Of a stretch of 64,000 nt of DNA, positions 7,274-14,745 are shown piece by piece. Made by a program: the position numbers and the translations under genes. The DNA is from PNNG01 sp046291695. GTDB taxonomy: Bacteria; Bacteroidota; Bacteroidia; UBA7662. The stretch's first letter is position 1; the number at the start of each line of letters is the position of its first letter. Location of the stretch: NCBI GenBank assembly GCA_046291695.1, contig JBKBSO010000011.1, forward strand, positions 1-64,000, in the 5' to 3' direction. The notes beneath the pieces were generated by a model, which was given only the letters and a program-made list of their open reading frames with translations, did not search any database and was not told the DNA's origin.

Positions 7274-8101
7274 ATGTGCGGCAGATACACCTTGGTTTCT
7301 AAAGTTGAAGTAATTAAAAGTACATTCAACGTCAATGCAGACTTTCCACATTTCTTTAATCCCAACATTGCCGCAGCCGATCAGGCACCGGTAATCACTT
7401 CTGCTGCACCAAACCAGCTGCAGCTCTTCCAATTTGGCATGCAGCCGCCTTGGGCAACCAAAAGCATGCTTTTGCTTAATGCCCGCATGGAAGGCGATCA
7501 AAACCCCGACGATAACATGCACTACCGTGGCAGTCCGGGCATCATCTACAAACCGGCCTTCCGCAAACCCATTCGAACCCAACGCTGCCTCATTCCCGCC
7601 GATGCCTTTATCGAAGGACCCAAAGAAGCACGCTTACAAGAACCCTTCCTGGTATTTCAGGTGGCAGCCCACAAGCCCTTTGCCTTTGCAGGCCTCTGGG
7701 AGCAGTGGAAAGACCTCAAAACCGGTCAATGGCGCACAGGTTTTTGTATCATTACCCGTCCACCATTGCCCGTGGTTCAGCAATTGGGCCACCACCGCTC
7801 TCCTTTGGTAATCGCACCCGAGCATTACCATACCTGGCTCAATGCACAAGCAGAGCTACACGACATCAGTCAAATTCTCAGCACAGGGCACGACCAACAC
7901 GACTGGAATGCCTATCCCCTCCACCGAAACATCAGCAAGGCCGCCAACAAAGACCTATATATCCTGCAGCCACAAGGCGTACCCGTGCTGCCGCTGGAGC
8001 AATGGCGATTTGTAACCGAACTCAAACTGAGTGGCATGGGGGCTAGTCAGGCTCGTGAAAAACGCCAACAAGAACAACACCAACTTCGATTGTTCAAATA
8101 A
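7274..8101 (+). CDS. SRAP-domain protein (YedK/HMCES family)
   Basis: 275-aa SOS-response-associated peptidase domain protein. Members attach covalently to abasic sites in single-stranded DNA through Cys2 and so shield them during replication. The catalytic set is visible: C2 exposed after Met removal (MCGRYT), N69 in LNARMEG, E114 in ADAFIEG and H173 in GHHRSP. The ATG at 7274 is fixed by the need for Cys at position 2. The protein is slightly longer than E. coli YedK, with a charged, Gln-rich tail. It fits the DNA-damage theme of the polymerase cassette 2 kb away but is a separate unit. Its stop codon directly abuts that of the convergent AraC-type gene (0-nt gap). Confidence 0.9.
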   Translation: MCGRYTLVSKVEVIKSTFNVNADFPHFFNPNIAAADQAPVITSAAPNQLQLFQFGMQPPWATKSMLLLNARMEGDQNPDDNMHYRGSPGIIYKPAFRKPIRTQRCLIPADAFIEGPKEARLQEPFLVFQVAAHKPFAFAGLWEQWKDLKTGQWRTGFCIITRPPLPVVQQLGHHRSPLVIAPEHYHTWLNAQAELHDISQILSTGHDQHDWNAYPLHRNISKAANKDLYILQPQGVPVLPLEQWRFVTELKLSGMGASQAREKRQQEQHQLRLFK

Positions 8102-8902
8102 TTATGCTACACAGGGTGGAAAATCTTCACCAAAATCACTTTGATTTTTTCGCAAACGAAAACGAGATGGGCGATATCCGTACCGCTCCTTAAATTTTGC
8201 GCTGAAATATGATATACTTCTGAACCCGGTTAAGCTAGCCACCTCCGAAACATTAGCGCGATTATCGACAAGTAATTCATGTGCCACTTTCATACGGTAA
8301 TCACGAATATACTGTTTGGGAGAGCACCCTAGTAATCGACTAATTCGTCTGTCAAGCTGGCTGGTACTCAATGCCAGATGATCTGCCAAGCCAACGACCT
8401 GCAACCCCAAATCTGAAATATTATCGCGAATATATTCATTTACCCTTTCGATAAAGTGTTCATCTTCCCTTTCAAGTTTTTTGAAACTTTCCGGCAAAAT
8501 GGTCATTCTACGCACGTGGCCAATAATGGCCTCTCGGTTTCGAATAAGCGACTGGGTAATGTCTTCAATTAGATCTAGACCGAATGGCTTTTCGAGACAG
8601 ATATCTGCACCTGCCTGATAACATAAACGTTGTAAATCAGGGTATTCGCGATGAATAAGCGCTACAATTGGCAAATGGCATAGACGAGCATGCTTACGGA
8701 TATCTTCGATAAAAAGCTCCGCATTGTGCCTACCCGGAGGCACTGAATACACCAATAGCTGCACCGGGAATTCATCCATGTACTGTAGTGCTTGCAGATG
8801 ATTAGCAAAATCGCGCACAAAATGGCGCTCACGAAGATGAGAAGCCAAAATGCCCCTGAAGGGATTATTGGCATCAACTAGAACGATTACGTTCGACTTC
8901 AT
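8102..8902 (-). CDS. AraC-family regulator with degenerate receiver domain
   Basis: 266 aa. Residues about 4-120 have the layout of a response-regulator receiver (VIVLVDANN; K105 in CLEKPFG), but the phosphoacceptor aspartate is replaced: the strand reads LLVYSVPPG with S53 at that place. The linker spans about 120-155. An AraC HTH pair occupies about 160-255 (TGFRSISYFSAKFKERYGYRPSRFR). Such pseudo-receivers usually dimerise or sense ligands without phosphorylation. A strong AGGAGG sequence lies 4 nt before the ATG, which is uncommon in this phylum. It is read divergently from adenine deaminase across a 166-bp region with a 12-bp-phased repeat array, its likely binding site. The target is inferred. 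Confidence 0.85.
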   Translation of the reverse strand: MKSNVIVLVDANNPFRGILASHLRERHFVRDFANHLQALQYMDEFPVQLLVYSVPPGRHNAELFIEDIRKHARLCHLPIVALIHREYPDLQRLCYQAGADICLEKPFGLDLIEDITQSLIRNREAIIGHVRRMTILPESFKKLEREDEHFIERVNEYIRDNISDLGLQVVGLADHLALSTSQLDRRISRLLGCSPKQYIRDYRMKVAHELLVDNRANVSEVASLTGFRSISYFSAKFKERYGYRPSRFRLRKNQSDFGEDFPPCVA

Positions 8903-8964
8903 AAAACCTCCTATTTTTTATTTAGTGAATGTGAATAGTTTCTAATCAATAACTGCTGCAATTT

Positions 8965-8985
8965 AGTTGACGAAAAAAGTCAACT
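8965..8985. repeat. Inverted repeat AGTTGAC-N7-GTCAACT
   Basis: 7-bp arms at 8965-8971 and 8979-8985 with an A-rich loop, between the AraC gene and the ATATACAA array. It may be a regulatory site or a small hairpin in the leader of the AraC-type mRNA. Confidence 0.55.
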
Positions 8986-8998
8986 GCAAACTTTGTAT

Positions 8999-9042
8999 AT
9001 ATACAAAATGATATACAATTTAATATACAAGTATATATACAA
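8999..9042 (+). repeat. Four ATATACAA direct repeats at exact 12-bp period
   Basis: ATATACAA begins at 8999, 9011, 9023 and 9035, each exactly 12 bp from the next, with variable 4-bp spacers. The first copy is part of a 16-nt palindrome (8992-9007, TTTGTATATATACAAA). The array fills the space between the divergent AraC-type gene and adenine deaminase. Regular direct repeats of this type are typical of cooperative protein binding. The AraC-type regulator encoded next to it is the obvious candidate; this is an inference. Confidence 0.85.
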
Positions 9043-9068
9043 GCCCTAAAACCGCTAATTTTAGGGCT
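9042..9068 (+). promoter_or_regulatory. Hairpin ending at the adenine deaminase start codon
   Basis: AGCCCTAAAA (9042-9051) and TTTTAGGGCT (9059-9068) form a perfect 10-bp stem with a 7-nt loop; the ATG follows at once. Formed in RNA it would mask the ribosome landing site, so it could control translation. No ribosome-binding sequence is visible. Confidence 0.6.
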
Positions 9069-10715
9069 ATGTGCGCTGATTTTAAAACAGTAAGGGGCAA
9101 CTTGGTTGACTTGCATCAAAAAAGGATTTACCCCGCCGAGCTACAAATTCAAAATAGAAAGATTAGCTCGATAAAGGAACTCCCGTCTGAAGAAAAGCTG
9201 AATACCTACATTTTACCAGGCTTTGTAGATGCGCATATACACATCGAGAGTTCGATGCTGGTGCCCTCGGCCTTTGCAGCAGTTGCTGTGAAGCATGGTA
9301 GCCTGGCAACTGTTTCTGATCCTCACGAAATCGCCAATGTGTTAGGGGTAGCTGGTGTGGAGTATATGATCGAAGATGCAGCGAGAGTGCCCTTCAAATT
9401 CAACTTTGGTGCGCCCAGTTGCGTACCCGCCACCACTTTTGAAACTGCCGGAGCCAGCATCAACGCAAAAGAGGTGGGCGAACTTTTGGCCCGGCCTGAG
9501 ATAAAATACCTGAGCGAAATGATGAATTACCCGGGTGTTTTGCATCGAGATGCGGAGGTTATGGCCAAAATTGCTCATGCAAAGGCCCTAGATAAACCCA
9601 TTGACGGACACGCACCCGGCTTAACGGCTGAAGCCGCTCTGGCATACATAGCCGCTGGCATCAGCACTGATCATGAATGCTTTACGCTTGAAGAAGCTCT
9701 CTTTAAAGCCGAAAATGGCATGAAAATCCTTATCAGGGAGGGGTCGGCTGCTCGAAATTTCGAAGCACTACACCCCTTATTGGGCAGCCATCCTCACTTA
9801 TGTATGTTTTGCTCCGACGACAAACACCCTGATGAACTACTCGAAGGCCATATTAATGTACTTGTACAGCGCGCTTTGGCATTGGGATACAACTATTTTG
9901 ACGTGCTGCGCGTAGCATGCGTTAATCCTGTTGAACATTACCAACTCCATTGTGGTTTATTGCGTGAAGGCGATTGGGCCGACTTTATTGAAGTAAACCA
10001 CCCCACCGAACTCAAGGTCTTGGCTGTCTACATCGATGGACAACTTGTGTTTAACGGCAATAACATTTGTTTTGAAGTACCCGAAGCAGAAACCCCCAAC
10101 CGTTTCAACATCATGAAATTTGATGCAAAACAACTGGCACTAAAAGTAGCTGGTAGGCAAGTGCAACTTATCGAAGCACGCGACGGACAGCTGATTACTG
10201 GCAGATCAATACACCAATTCCAAACCATGCAAGCAGCCGATGAAGCTGACCAAAACAACGATATACTCAAATTGGTAGTAGTGAATAGGTATAAAGAAGC
10301 CCCACCAGCTGTGGCCTTTATCAAGGGTTTTGGACTAAAAAATGCAGCCATTGCTGGCACTGTAGCCCACGACTCGCACAACATAGTAGCCGTAGGCAGC
10401 AACGATACGCTCCTGGCAAAGGCCATCGATTTGGTCATTGCTGAACAAGGTGGACTGTCGTTTACCAATGGCGAATGCAATGAAATTCTACCCCTACCCG
10501 TGGCTGGACTCATGAGCACCGCGAGTTGTGAAGCGGTGGGGGCCGCTTATGGATTACTAGATCAACTATCGAAACAAGCCGGTTCAAACTTGCGCGCTCC
10601 CTACATGACTTTATCATTCATGGCCCTATTGGTGATTCCCGACATAAAACTCAGTGACCTGGGGTTATTCGATGGTCAAAATTTTGAATTTACCCCTTTA
10701 TTATTAACGCCATGA
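9069..10715 (+). CDS. ade: Adenine deaminase
   Basis: 548-aa amidohydrolase-superfamily enzyme that converts adenine to hypoxanthine and ammonia in purine salvage. The metal-binding HxH is at H56 and H58 (DAHIHIESS), followed by family landmarks: SDPHEIANV, DGHAPGL and CSDDKHPDEL (the metal-binding aspartate region). A C-terminal Ade-specific domain (about 390-545) carries DSHNIVAVG and the terminal ANFEF-type region. Length matches bacterial Ade (about 550-590 aa). It is the first gene of a plus-strand unit; the next gene overlaps its stop by 4 nt (ATGA). Control is probably by the neighbouring AraC-type protein through the repeat array upstream. Confidence 0.93.
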   Translation: MCADFKTVRGNLVDLHQKRIYPAELQIQNRKISSIKELPSEEKLNTYILPGFVDAHIHIESSMLVPSAFAAVAVKHGSLATVSDPHEIANVLGVAGVEYMIEDAARVPFKFNFGAPSCVPATTFETAGASINAKEVGELLARPEIKYLSEMMNYPGVLHRDAEVMAKIAHAKALDKPIDGHAPGLTAEAALAYIAAGISTDHECFTLEEALFKAENGMKILIREGSAARNFEALHPLLGSHPHLCMFCSDDKHPDELLEGHINVLVQRALALGYNYFDVLRVACVNPVEHYQLHCGLLREGDWADFIEVNHPTELKVLAVYIDGQLVFNGNNICFEVPEAETPNRFNIMKFDAKQLALKVAGRQVQLIEARDGQLITGRSIHQFQTMQAADEADQNNDILKLVVVNRYKEAPPAVAFIKGFGLKNAAIAGTVAHDSHNIVAVGSNDTLLAKAIDLVIAEQGGLSFTNGECNEILPLPVAGLMSTASCEAVGAAYGLLDQLSKQAGSNLRAPYMTLSFMALLVIPDIKLSDLGLFDGQNFEFTPLLLTP

Positions 10716-11410
10716 ACAAACCCAAGCTTTTACTTCTACACGGCGCTTTGGGCGCAGCAACTGACTTTGACACACTCGTTGAACTACTTTCAGAACATTA
10801 CAGCTGCTATCGGCCGAATTTCCCTGGCCATGGACAAACGGAATTTTTAAATGAACCTATGAGTATGCAGGGGCTAGCGACTTTCCTTGCTGAATATACC
10901 GAAACGAACCAATTACAGCATGCCATGGTGTTTGGTTACAGCATGGGTGGTTTTGTGGCATGTCTTACACAACTTCAAAAGGGATACTTTTCTAAAATAT
11001 ATACTTTAGGCACTAAGTTTATATGGGATCCTGATTCCGCACTCAAAGAAGCATCGCGACTCGAACCTGAAAACTTGCAAAACAAAGTGCCTGCTTTTGC
11101 TGAGTCCTTGAAAAACATGCATGGTGTACACTGGACCCAACTCCTTCAACAAACGGCCATGATGATGCTTGCACTCGGAAATAAGCCCGCCATAACCACT
11201 GAAGCATTTGGTCAACTGCAAATTCCGCTTTGTATAGGCTTAGGCGACCGCGATAAAATGATTCCTATTGAAGACGCGATTACTGTATTTCGTTGGCTTC
11301 CATCGGCTTATTTAGACATCCTGCCTTACAGCCCACACCCCTTAAATGCAGTAGATGTTGCACTTTTATCAGCTCGTCTAAGATATTTTTTCGAACTTAG
11401 AAGCAACTAA
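10712..11410 (+). CDS. Alpha/beta-fold hydrolase
   Basis: 232-aa single-domain alpha/beta hydrolase. It shows an HG oxyanion motif (LLLHGALG, 8-14), the nucleophile elbow with S77 (GYSMGG), an acidic residue near D179 (GLGDRDK) and H209 (SPHPLN). Substrate unknown. No signal peptide, so it should be cytoplasmic. It overlaps the ade stop by 4 nt, so the two are translationally coupled and may act together, but I know of no established link to adenine metabolism. The acidic lipoprotein gene follows after 11 nt. Confidence 0.8.
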   Translation: MNKPKLLLLHGALGAATDFDTLVELLSEHYSCYRPNFPGHGQTEFLNEPMSMQGLATFLAEYTETNQLQHAMVFGYSMGGFVACLTQLQKGYFSKIYTLGTKFIWDPDSALKEASRLEPENLQNKVPAFAESLKNMHGVHWTQLLQQTAMMMLALGNKPAITTEAFGQLQIPLCIGLGDRDKMIPIEDAITVFRWLPSAYLDILPYSPHPLNAVDVALLSARLRYFFELRSN

Positions 11411-11421
11411 AAATAATTACG

Positions 11422-11844
11422 ATGAAAAAGAACCTAATGACGTTGGCAGCCTTTGCGCTGATGATCAGCCTGATGGCTTGCGGAAACAGTGGCGAAAGCC
11501 AATCACAAGCGGTTGAGGAAGTAAGCTCAGAAATGACCGTTGATTTTGATGATGTGGCAGAAACAACCGAAGAGGACATGGAGGAGGCCGATGCTGAAGA
11601 AATGGCAAGTCCTGCTGCTGACGCTCCAACGGTAGCCCCTGCCAACAAGGCAGCCAGCAGCACTGCCGCCGGTGCAGATATGGGTGCTGTTACAGAAACC
11701 AAAACCGTGAAAGTCGACACCAAAACCGACAAAGCTAAATTATCTGGATCGTCAAGTCAGAGCATTGGTGGAAGCATGGATGCTGGAGCAACCCTTGATC
11801 CCAACGCCACAGAAAAGCCAAAAACCAGCAGTGGAAATGATTAG
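11422..11844 (+). CDS. Acidic low-complexity lipoprotein
   Basis: 140-aa predicted lipoprotein. The signal peptide ends in the lipobox LMAC, giving an acylated Cys at about residue 20. The mature part is rich in Glu, Asp, Ala, Ser and Thr (EEDMEEADAEEMASPAADA) and looks unstructured; no domain is recognised. It is the third gene of the ade unit, 11 nt after the hydrolase. Its stop codon directly abuts the stop of the convergent imidazolonepropionase gene, with no terminator between them. Confidence 0.7.
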   Translation: MKKNLMTLAAFALMISLMACGNSGESQSQAVEEVSSEMTVDFDDVAETTEEDMEEADAEEMASPAADAPTVAPANKAASSTAAGADMGAVTETKTVKVDTKTDKAKLSGSSSQSIGGSMDAGATLDPNATEKPKTSSGND

Positions 11845-13086
11845 TTAAACCTCTTTACCATTTAGGATTACCTTTTTTACGAGCTTTTCGCCAAAACTGT
11901 AAGGTAAATACGCTAAAGAGGGCAAAGGTCTTGTGATGAAGATGTTTGCCCTTTTTCCTTTGGTAATACTTCCAAGCTCATTACCCAGTCCCATTGCTGC
12001 GGCCGCATTGATAGTAGCGGCGTTAAGTGCTTCTTCAGGCATAAGTCGCTGTTGTATGCATGCAAGAGACATATTAAACTCTGGATTAAAAGACGGACTT
12101 GACCCCGGGTTAAAATCACTGGCGATAGCAAGTGGCAATCCCACGTCTATCAAACGGCGTGCTGGGGCATAAGGAATCCGTAAATAAAATGAACAACCAG
12201 GCAATACCGTTGGCATGGTGTTACCCGATAATAAAGCCTCAAAATCAGCACGTTCCATCACCTCAAGGTGATCAACACTCATAGCTCCGGCTTCGACTGC
12301 CGCACCAACCGCACCAAAACTATTGAACTGATTCACATGTACCTTAGCAGGTAAACCATATTTATTTCCAGCCTCCATAAGCGTAAGCATATCCTTAATG
12401 TCAAAATAGTTACGCTCGCAAAATACATCGACAAAATCAGCAAGCCCCTCATTAACAACCCTAGGCAAGAGCTGATGAACCATGTGAGCTACAAAATCTG
12501 ACTTCCGGTTTTTATATTCAGACGGAACCGCATGTAAAGCTAAGCAAGTAGCCTTAACCTGAGCACGACCATCCTCTTTCAGCTTTCGGATTACCCTCAA
12601 GATTTTAAGTTCATCTTCTAAGGTTAAACCATAACCACTCTTCATTTCGATGGCTCCAAGTCCCAAAGAAATCGCAGATTCATAGCGCTGTAAAGACACC
12701 TCAAACAGTTCTGATTCGTCCATCTGCTGCAATTTTTGGGCTGAATTGAGAATACCTCCTCCTCTAGCTGCAATTTGTTCATAGGTCAGACCCTTTATTT
12801 TATCTACAAATTCTCCCTCACGGCTTGTCGCAAAGACCATATGGGTATGCGGATCACAAAAGGCTGGAAAAATCCATCCTTCTTTAGCATCAAGGCTATT
12901 GGAAGTACGCGGCAATGCATTAACAGACTGCATTACACCGAAGTCAGCAATCCGTCCATCTTCAAGCAATAGCCAAGCGTTATCGAGCATTTCGAGTTCT
13001 CGCATTTGCACGCCTTTTAGGCTATTGACATGAGCCGGAAGTATTCCAACCAATTTCCCGATATTATATATAAGTGTGCCAGACAT
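11845..13086 (-). CDS. hutI: Imidazolonepropionase
   Basis: 413-aa amidohydrolase that opens 4-imidazolone-5-propanoate to N-formimino-L-glutamate, the third step of histidine degradation. The metal-binding HxH is at H80/H82 (CDPHTHMVFA). Other family landmarks are AARGGGIL, MKSGYGL, HVNQFNS, SVDHLE and IASDFNPGSSP. Length fits the family (about 400-420 aa). It lies 60 nt downstream of isocitrate dehydrogenase, beyond a terminator, so it may be separately transcribed. The matching hutH is about 45 kb away, an unusual split; hutU and the formiminoglutamate enzyme are not in the window. Confidence 0.93.
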   Translation of the reverse strand: MSGTLIYNIGKLVGILPAHVNSLKGVQMRELEMLDNAWLLLEDGRIADFGVMQSVNALPRTSNSLDAKEGWIFPAFCDPHTHMVFATSREGEFVDKIKGLTYEQIAARGGGILNSAQKLQQMDESELFEVSLQRYESAISLGLGAIEMKSGYGLTLEDELKILRVIRKLKEDGRAQVKATCLALHAVPSEYKNRKSDFVAHMVHQLLPRVVNEGLADFVDVFCERNYFDIKDMLTLMEAGNKYGLPAKVHVNQFNSFGAVGAAVEAGAMSVDHLEVMERADFEALLSGNTMPTVLPGCSFYLRIPYAPARRLIDVGLPLAIASDFNPGSSPSFNPEFNMSLACIQQRLMPEEALNAATINAAAAMGLGNELGSITKGKRANIFITRPLPSLAYLPYSFGEKLVKKVILNGKEV

Positions 13087-13098
13087 CGAAGTAAATTT

Positions 13099-13125
13099 AA
13101 AAGGCCATCACGAAGATGGCCTTTT
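13099..13125 (-). terminator. Terminator of isocitrate dehydrogenase
   Basis: AAAAGGCCATC and GATGGCCTTTT pair over 11 bp around an ACGAA loop, 21 nt after the icd stop and 13 nt before the hutI start. Confidence 0.8.
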
Positions 13126-13146
13126 ATCGATATTAAAAAAAATAGC

Positions 13147-14601
13147 TTATTGTCCTTGCGCTAAAGAGTAACCTCGTTCACCATCAAAATAATACAGATG
13201 TTCTGTTTTGATAAAATCATACCCAGCATCCTGCAAAACCTGCAATTGCTTGATGATGTGTTGGTGACTAATGCCTGCTTCGCGATCGATTGCTTCAAAT
13301 CGACAGCGCCAGTGATCCGTACAGAAAATGCCTGGCAATGCATTAGGATACACTTTTACCCCCCTATTGGAAATAACCACCAGATTTAATTCTGGGATGG
13401 TGAGCTTTACCAATTGGTCTCCTAATATATCGGCTACGCCCTCCGACCAGTCGAGGAAGATATCAACGCCCATCAACTGCTTCTTTTCGGTACTATACAT
13501 CAGCTGCCAGTCTGATGGATTGATGCGATTTACATTCTCAGCGAATTGAACCGTTGGCATTTTTTCTGGCAATTTACCCAACCGGGCGATTACGGCATCA
13601 GCAAATGCTTGCGTGCCCACCAACTGCTTACTCATACCATCTTTATAAATGTCGGCAGTATGAATGCCTTCTTCTAGGGTTTTCAACCAAGCATTTTGGA
13701 TAGCACCAGCCACTTTAGGTTGGTTAATATGAACCAACATCATCACAGAAGAAAGTAACAAGCCTGAAGGATTGGCTATGTCCTGACCCGCTATTGTAGG
13801 CGCAGAACCATGAATAGCTTCAAACATGGCGCATTTGTCGCCAATATTTGAACTACCACCGATACCAACTGAACCGCTGATTTGGGCAGCAACGTCAGAG
13901 ATGATATCACCATACAGGTTTTCGGTGACGATTACGTCAAATATTTCGGGGGTATCGGCCAAACGAGCTGTTCCTATGTCAATAATCATGCTATCGGCTT
14001 GAATATCGGGGTACTCTTCTGCAATACGGTCGAAAATGCGATGAAAGACGCCATCGGTCAATTTCATGATGTTATCTTTCACAAAACAGGTTACTTTTTT
14101 TCGTTTGTTATTGCGAGCATATTCAAATGCATAGCGGATAATTTTTTCGGAACCGGGTTCTGTAATCAGCTTCAGACACTGATAAACTTGACGGGTTTGA
14201 CGGTGTTCAATACCGGCATACAAATCTTCTTCATTTTCTCGAATAATTACCACATCCATTTTGGGAAAGCGGGTAAAAACGTAAGGAGAATAAGAAACAC
14301 AAGGACGAACATTGGCAAACAGCCCAAGTGTTTTGCGGGCTGTCACATTCAACGACTTATATCCACCCCCAAAAGGAGTAGTGATGGGGGCCTTTAAAAA
14401 GACTTTGGTGCGCATAAGCGATTCCCAGGATTCATCTGAAATGCCTGCGGTATTTCCCGACAAATAAACTTTTTCACCTATTTCGATGGTTTCAATTTCG
14501 AGTTGAGCGCCGGCTGCTTCTAATACTTTCAAGGTAGCCTTCATGATTTCAGGGCCAATACCATCGCCATGCGCAACAGTGATAGGTGTTTTATTCGTCA
14601 T
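13147..14601 (-). CDS. icd: Isocitrate dehydrogenase (long, Thermus-type)
   Basis: 484-aa beta-decarboxylating dehydrogenase of the TCA cycle, converting isocitrate to 2-oxoglutarate. The N-terminal VAHGDGIGPEI and the family signature near residue 235 (NLYGDIISDVAAQISG) are clear, as is the substrate-site pattern SLNVTARKTLGL. A C-terminal extension (about 340-484) makes it longer than E. coli Icd (416 aa) and like the Thermus/Bacteroidota type of about 480-500 aa. Cofactor (NADP or NAD) cannot be decided by eye. A promoter element lies 25 nt upstream and a terminator follows. Confidence 0.9.
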   Translation of the reverse strand: MTNKTPITVAHGDGIGPEIMKATLKVLEAAGAQLEIETIEIGEKVYLSGNTAGISDESWESLMRTKVFLKAPITTPFGGGYKSLNVTARKTLGLFANVRPCVSYSPYVFTRFPKMDVVIIRENEEDLYAGIEHRQTRQVYQCLKLITEPGSEKIIRYAFEYARNNKRKKVTCFVKDNIMKLTDGVFHRIFDRIAEEYPDIQADSMIIDIGTARLADTPEIFDVIVTENLYGDIISDVAAQISGSVGIGGSSNIGDKCAMFEAIHGSAPTIAGQDIANPSGLLLSSVMMLVHINQPKVAGAIQNAWLKTLEEGIHTADIYKDGMSKQLVGTQAFADAVIARLGKLPEKMPTVQFAENVNRINPSDWQLMYSTEKKQLMGVDIFLDWSEGVADILGDQLVKLTIPELNLVVISNRGVKVYPNALPGIFCTDHWRCRFEAIDREAGISHQHIIKQLQVLQDAGYDFIKTEHLYYFDGERGYSLAQGQ

Positions 14602-14625
14602 ATTACAAATATTTTAAATTTACCA

Positions 14626-14633
14626 CAAAAATA
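14626..14633 (-). promoter_or_regulatory. -7 element of the icd promoter
   Basis: The minus strand reads TATTTTTG, the TAnnTTTG consensus, 24 nt before the icd ATG. Confidence 0.5.
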
Positions 14634-14745
14634 GCCCAAAACAAACAGAAACAGAAGCTTTTAGGGAAAAGAAATGCGCTATTTGGCCTTAAAATATTGA
14701 TTTCCGTTGCTGGCTTTCCTATTTTCGTGATGCTAAATTTAGAAT

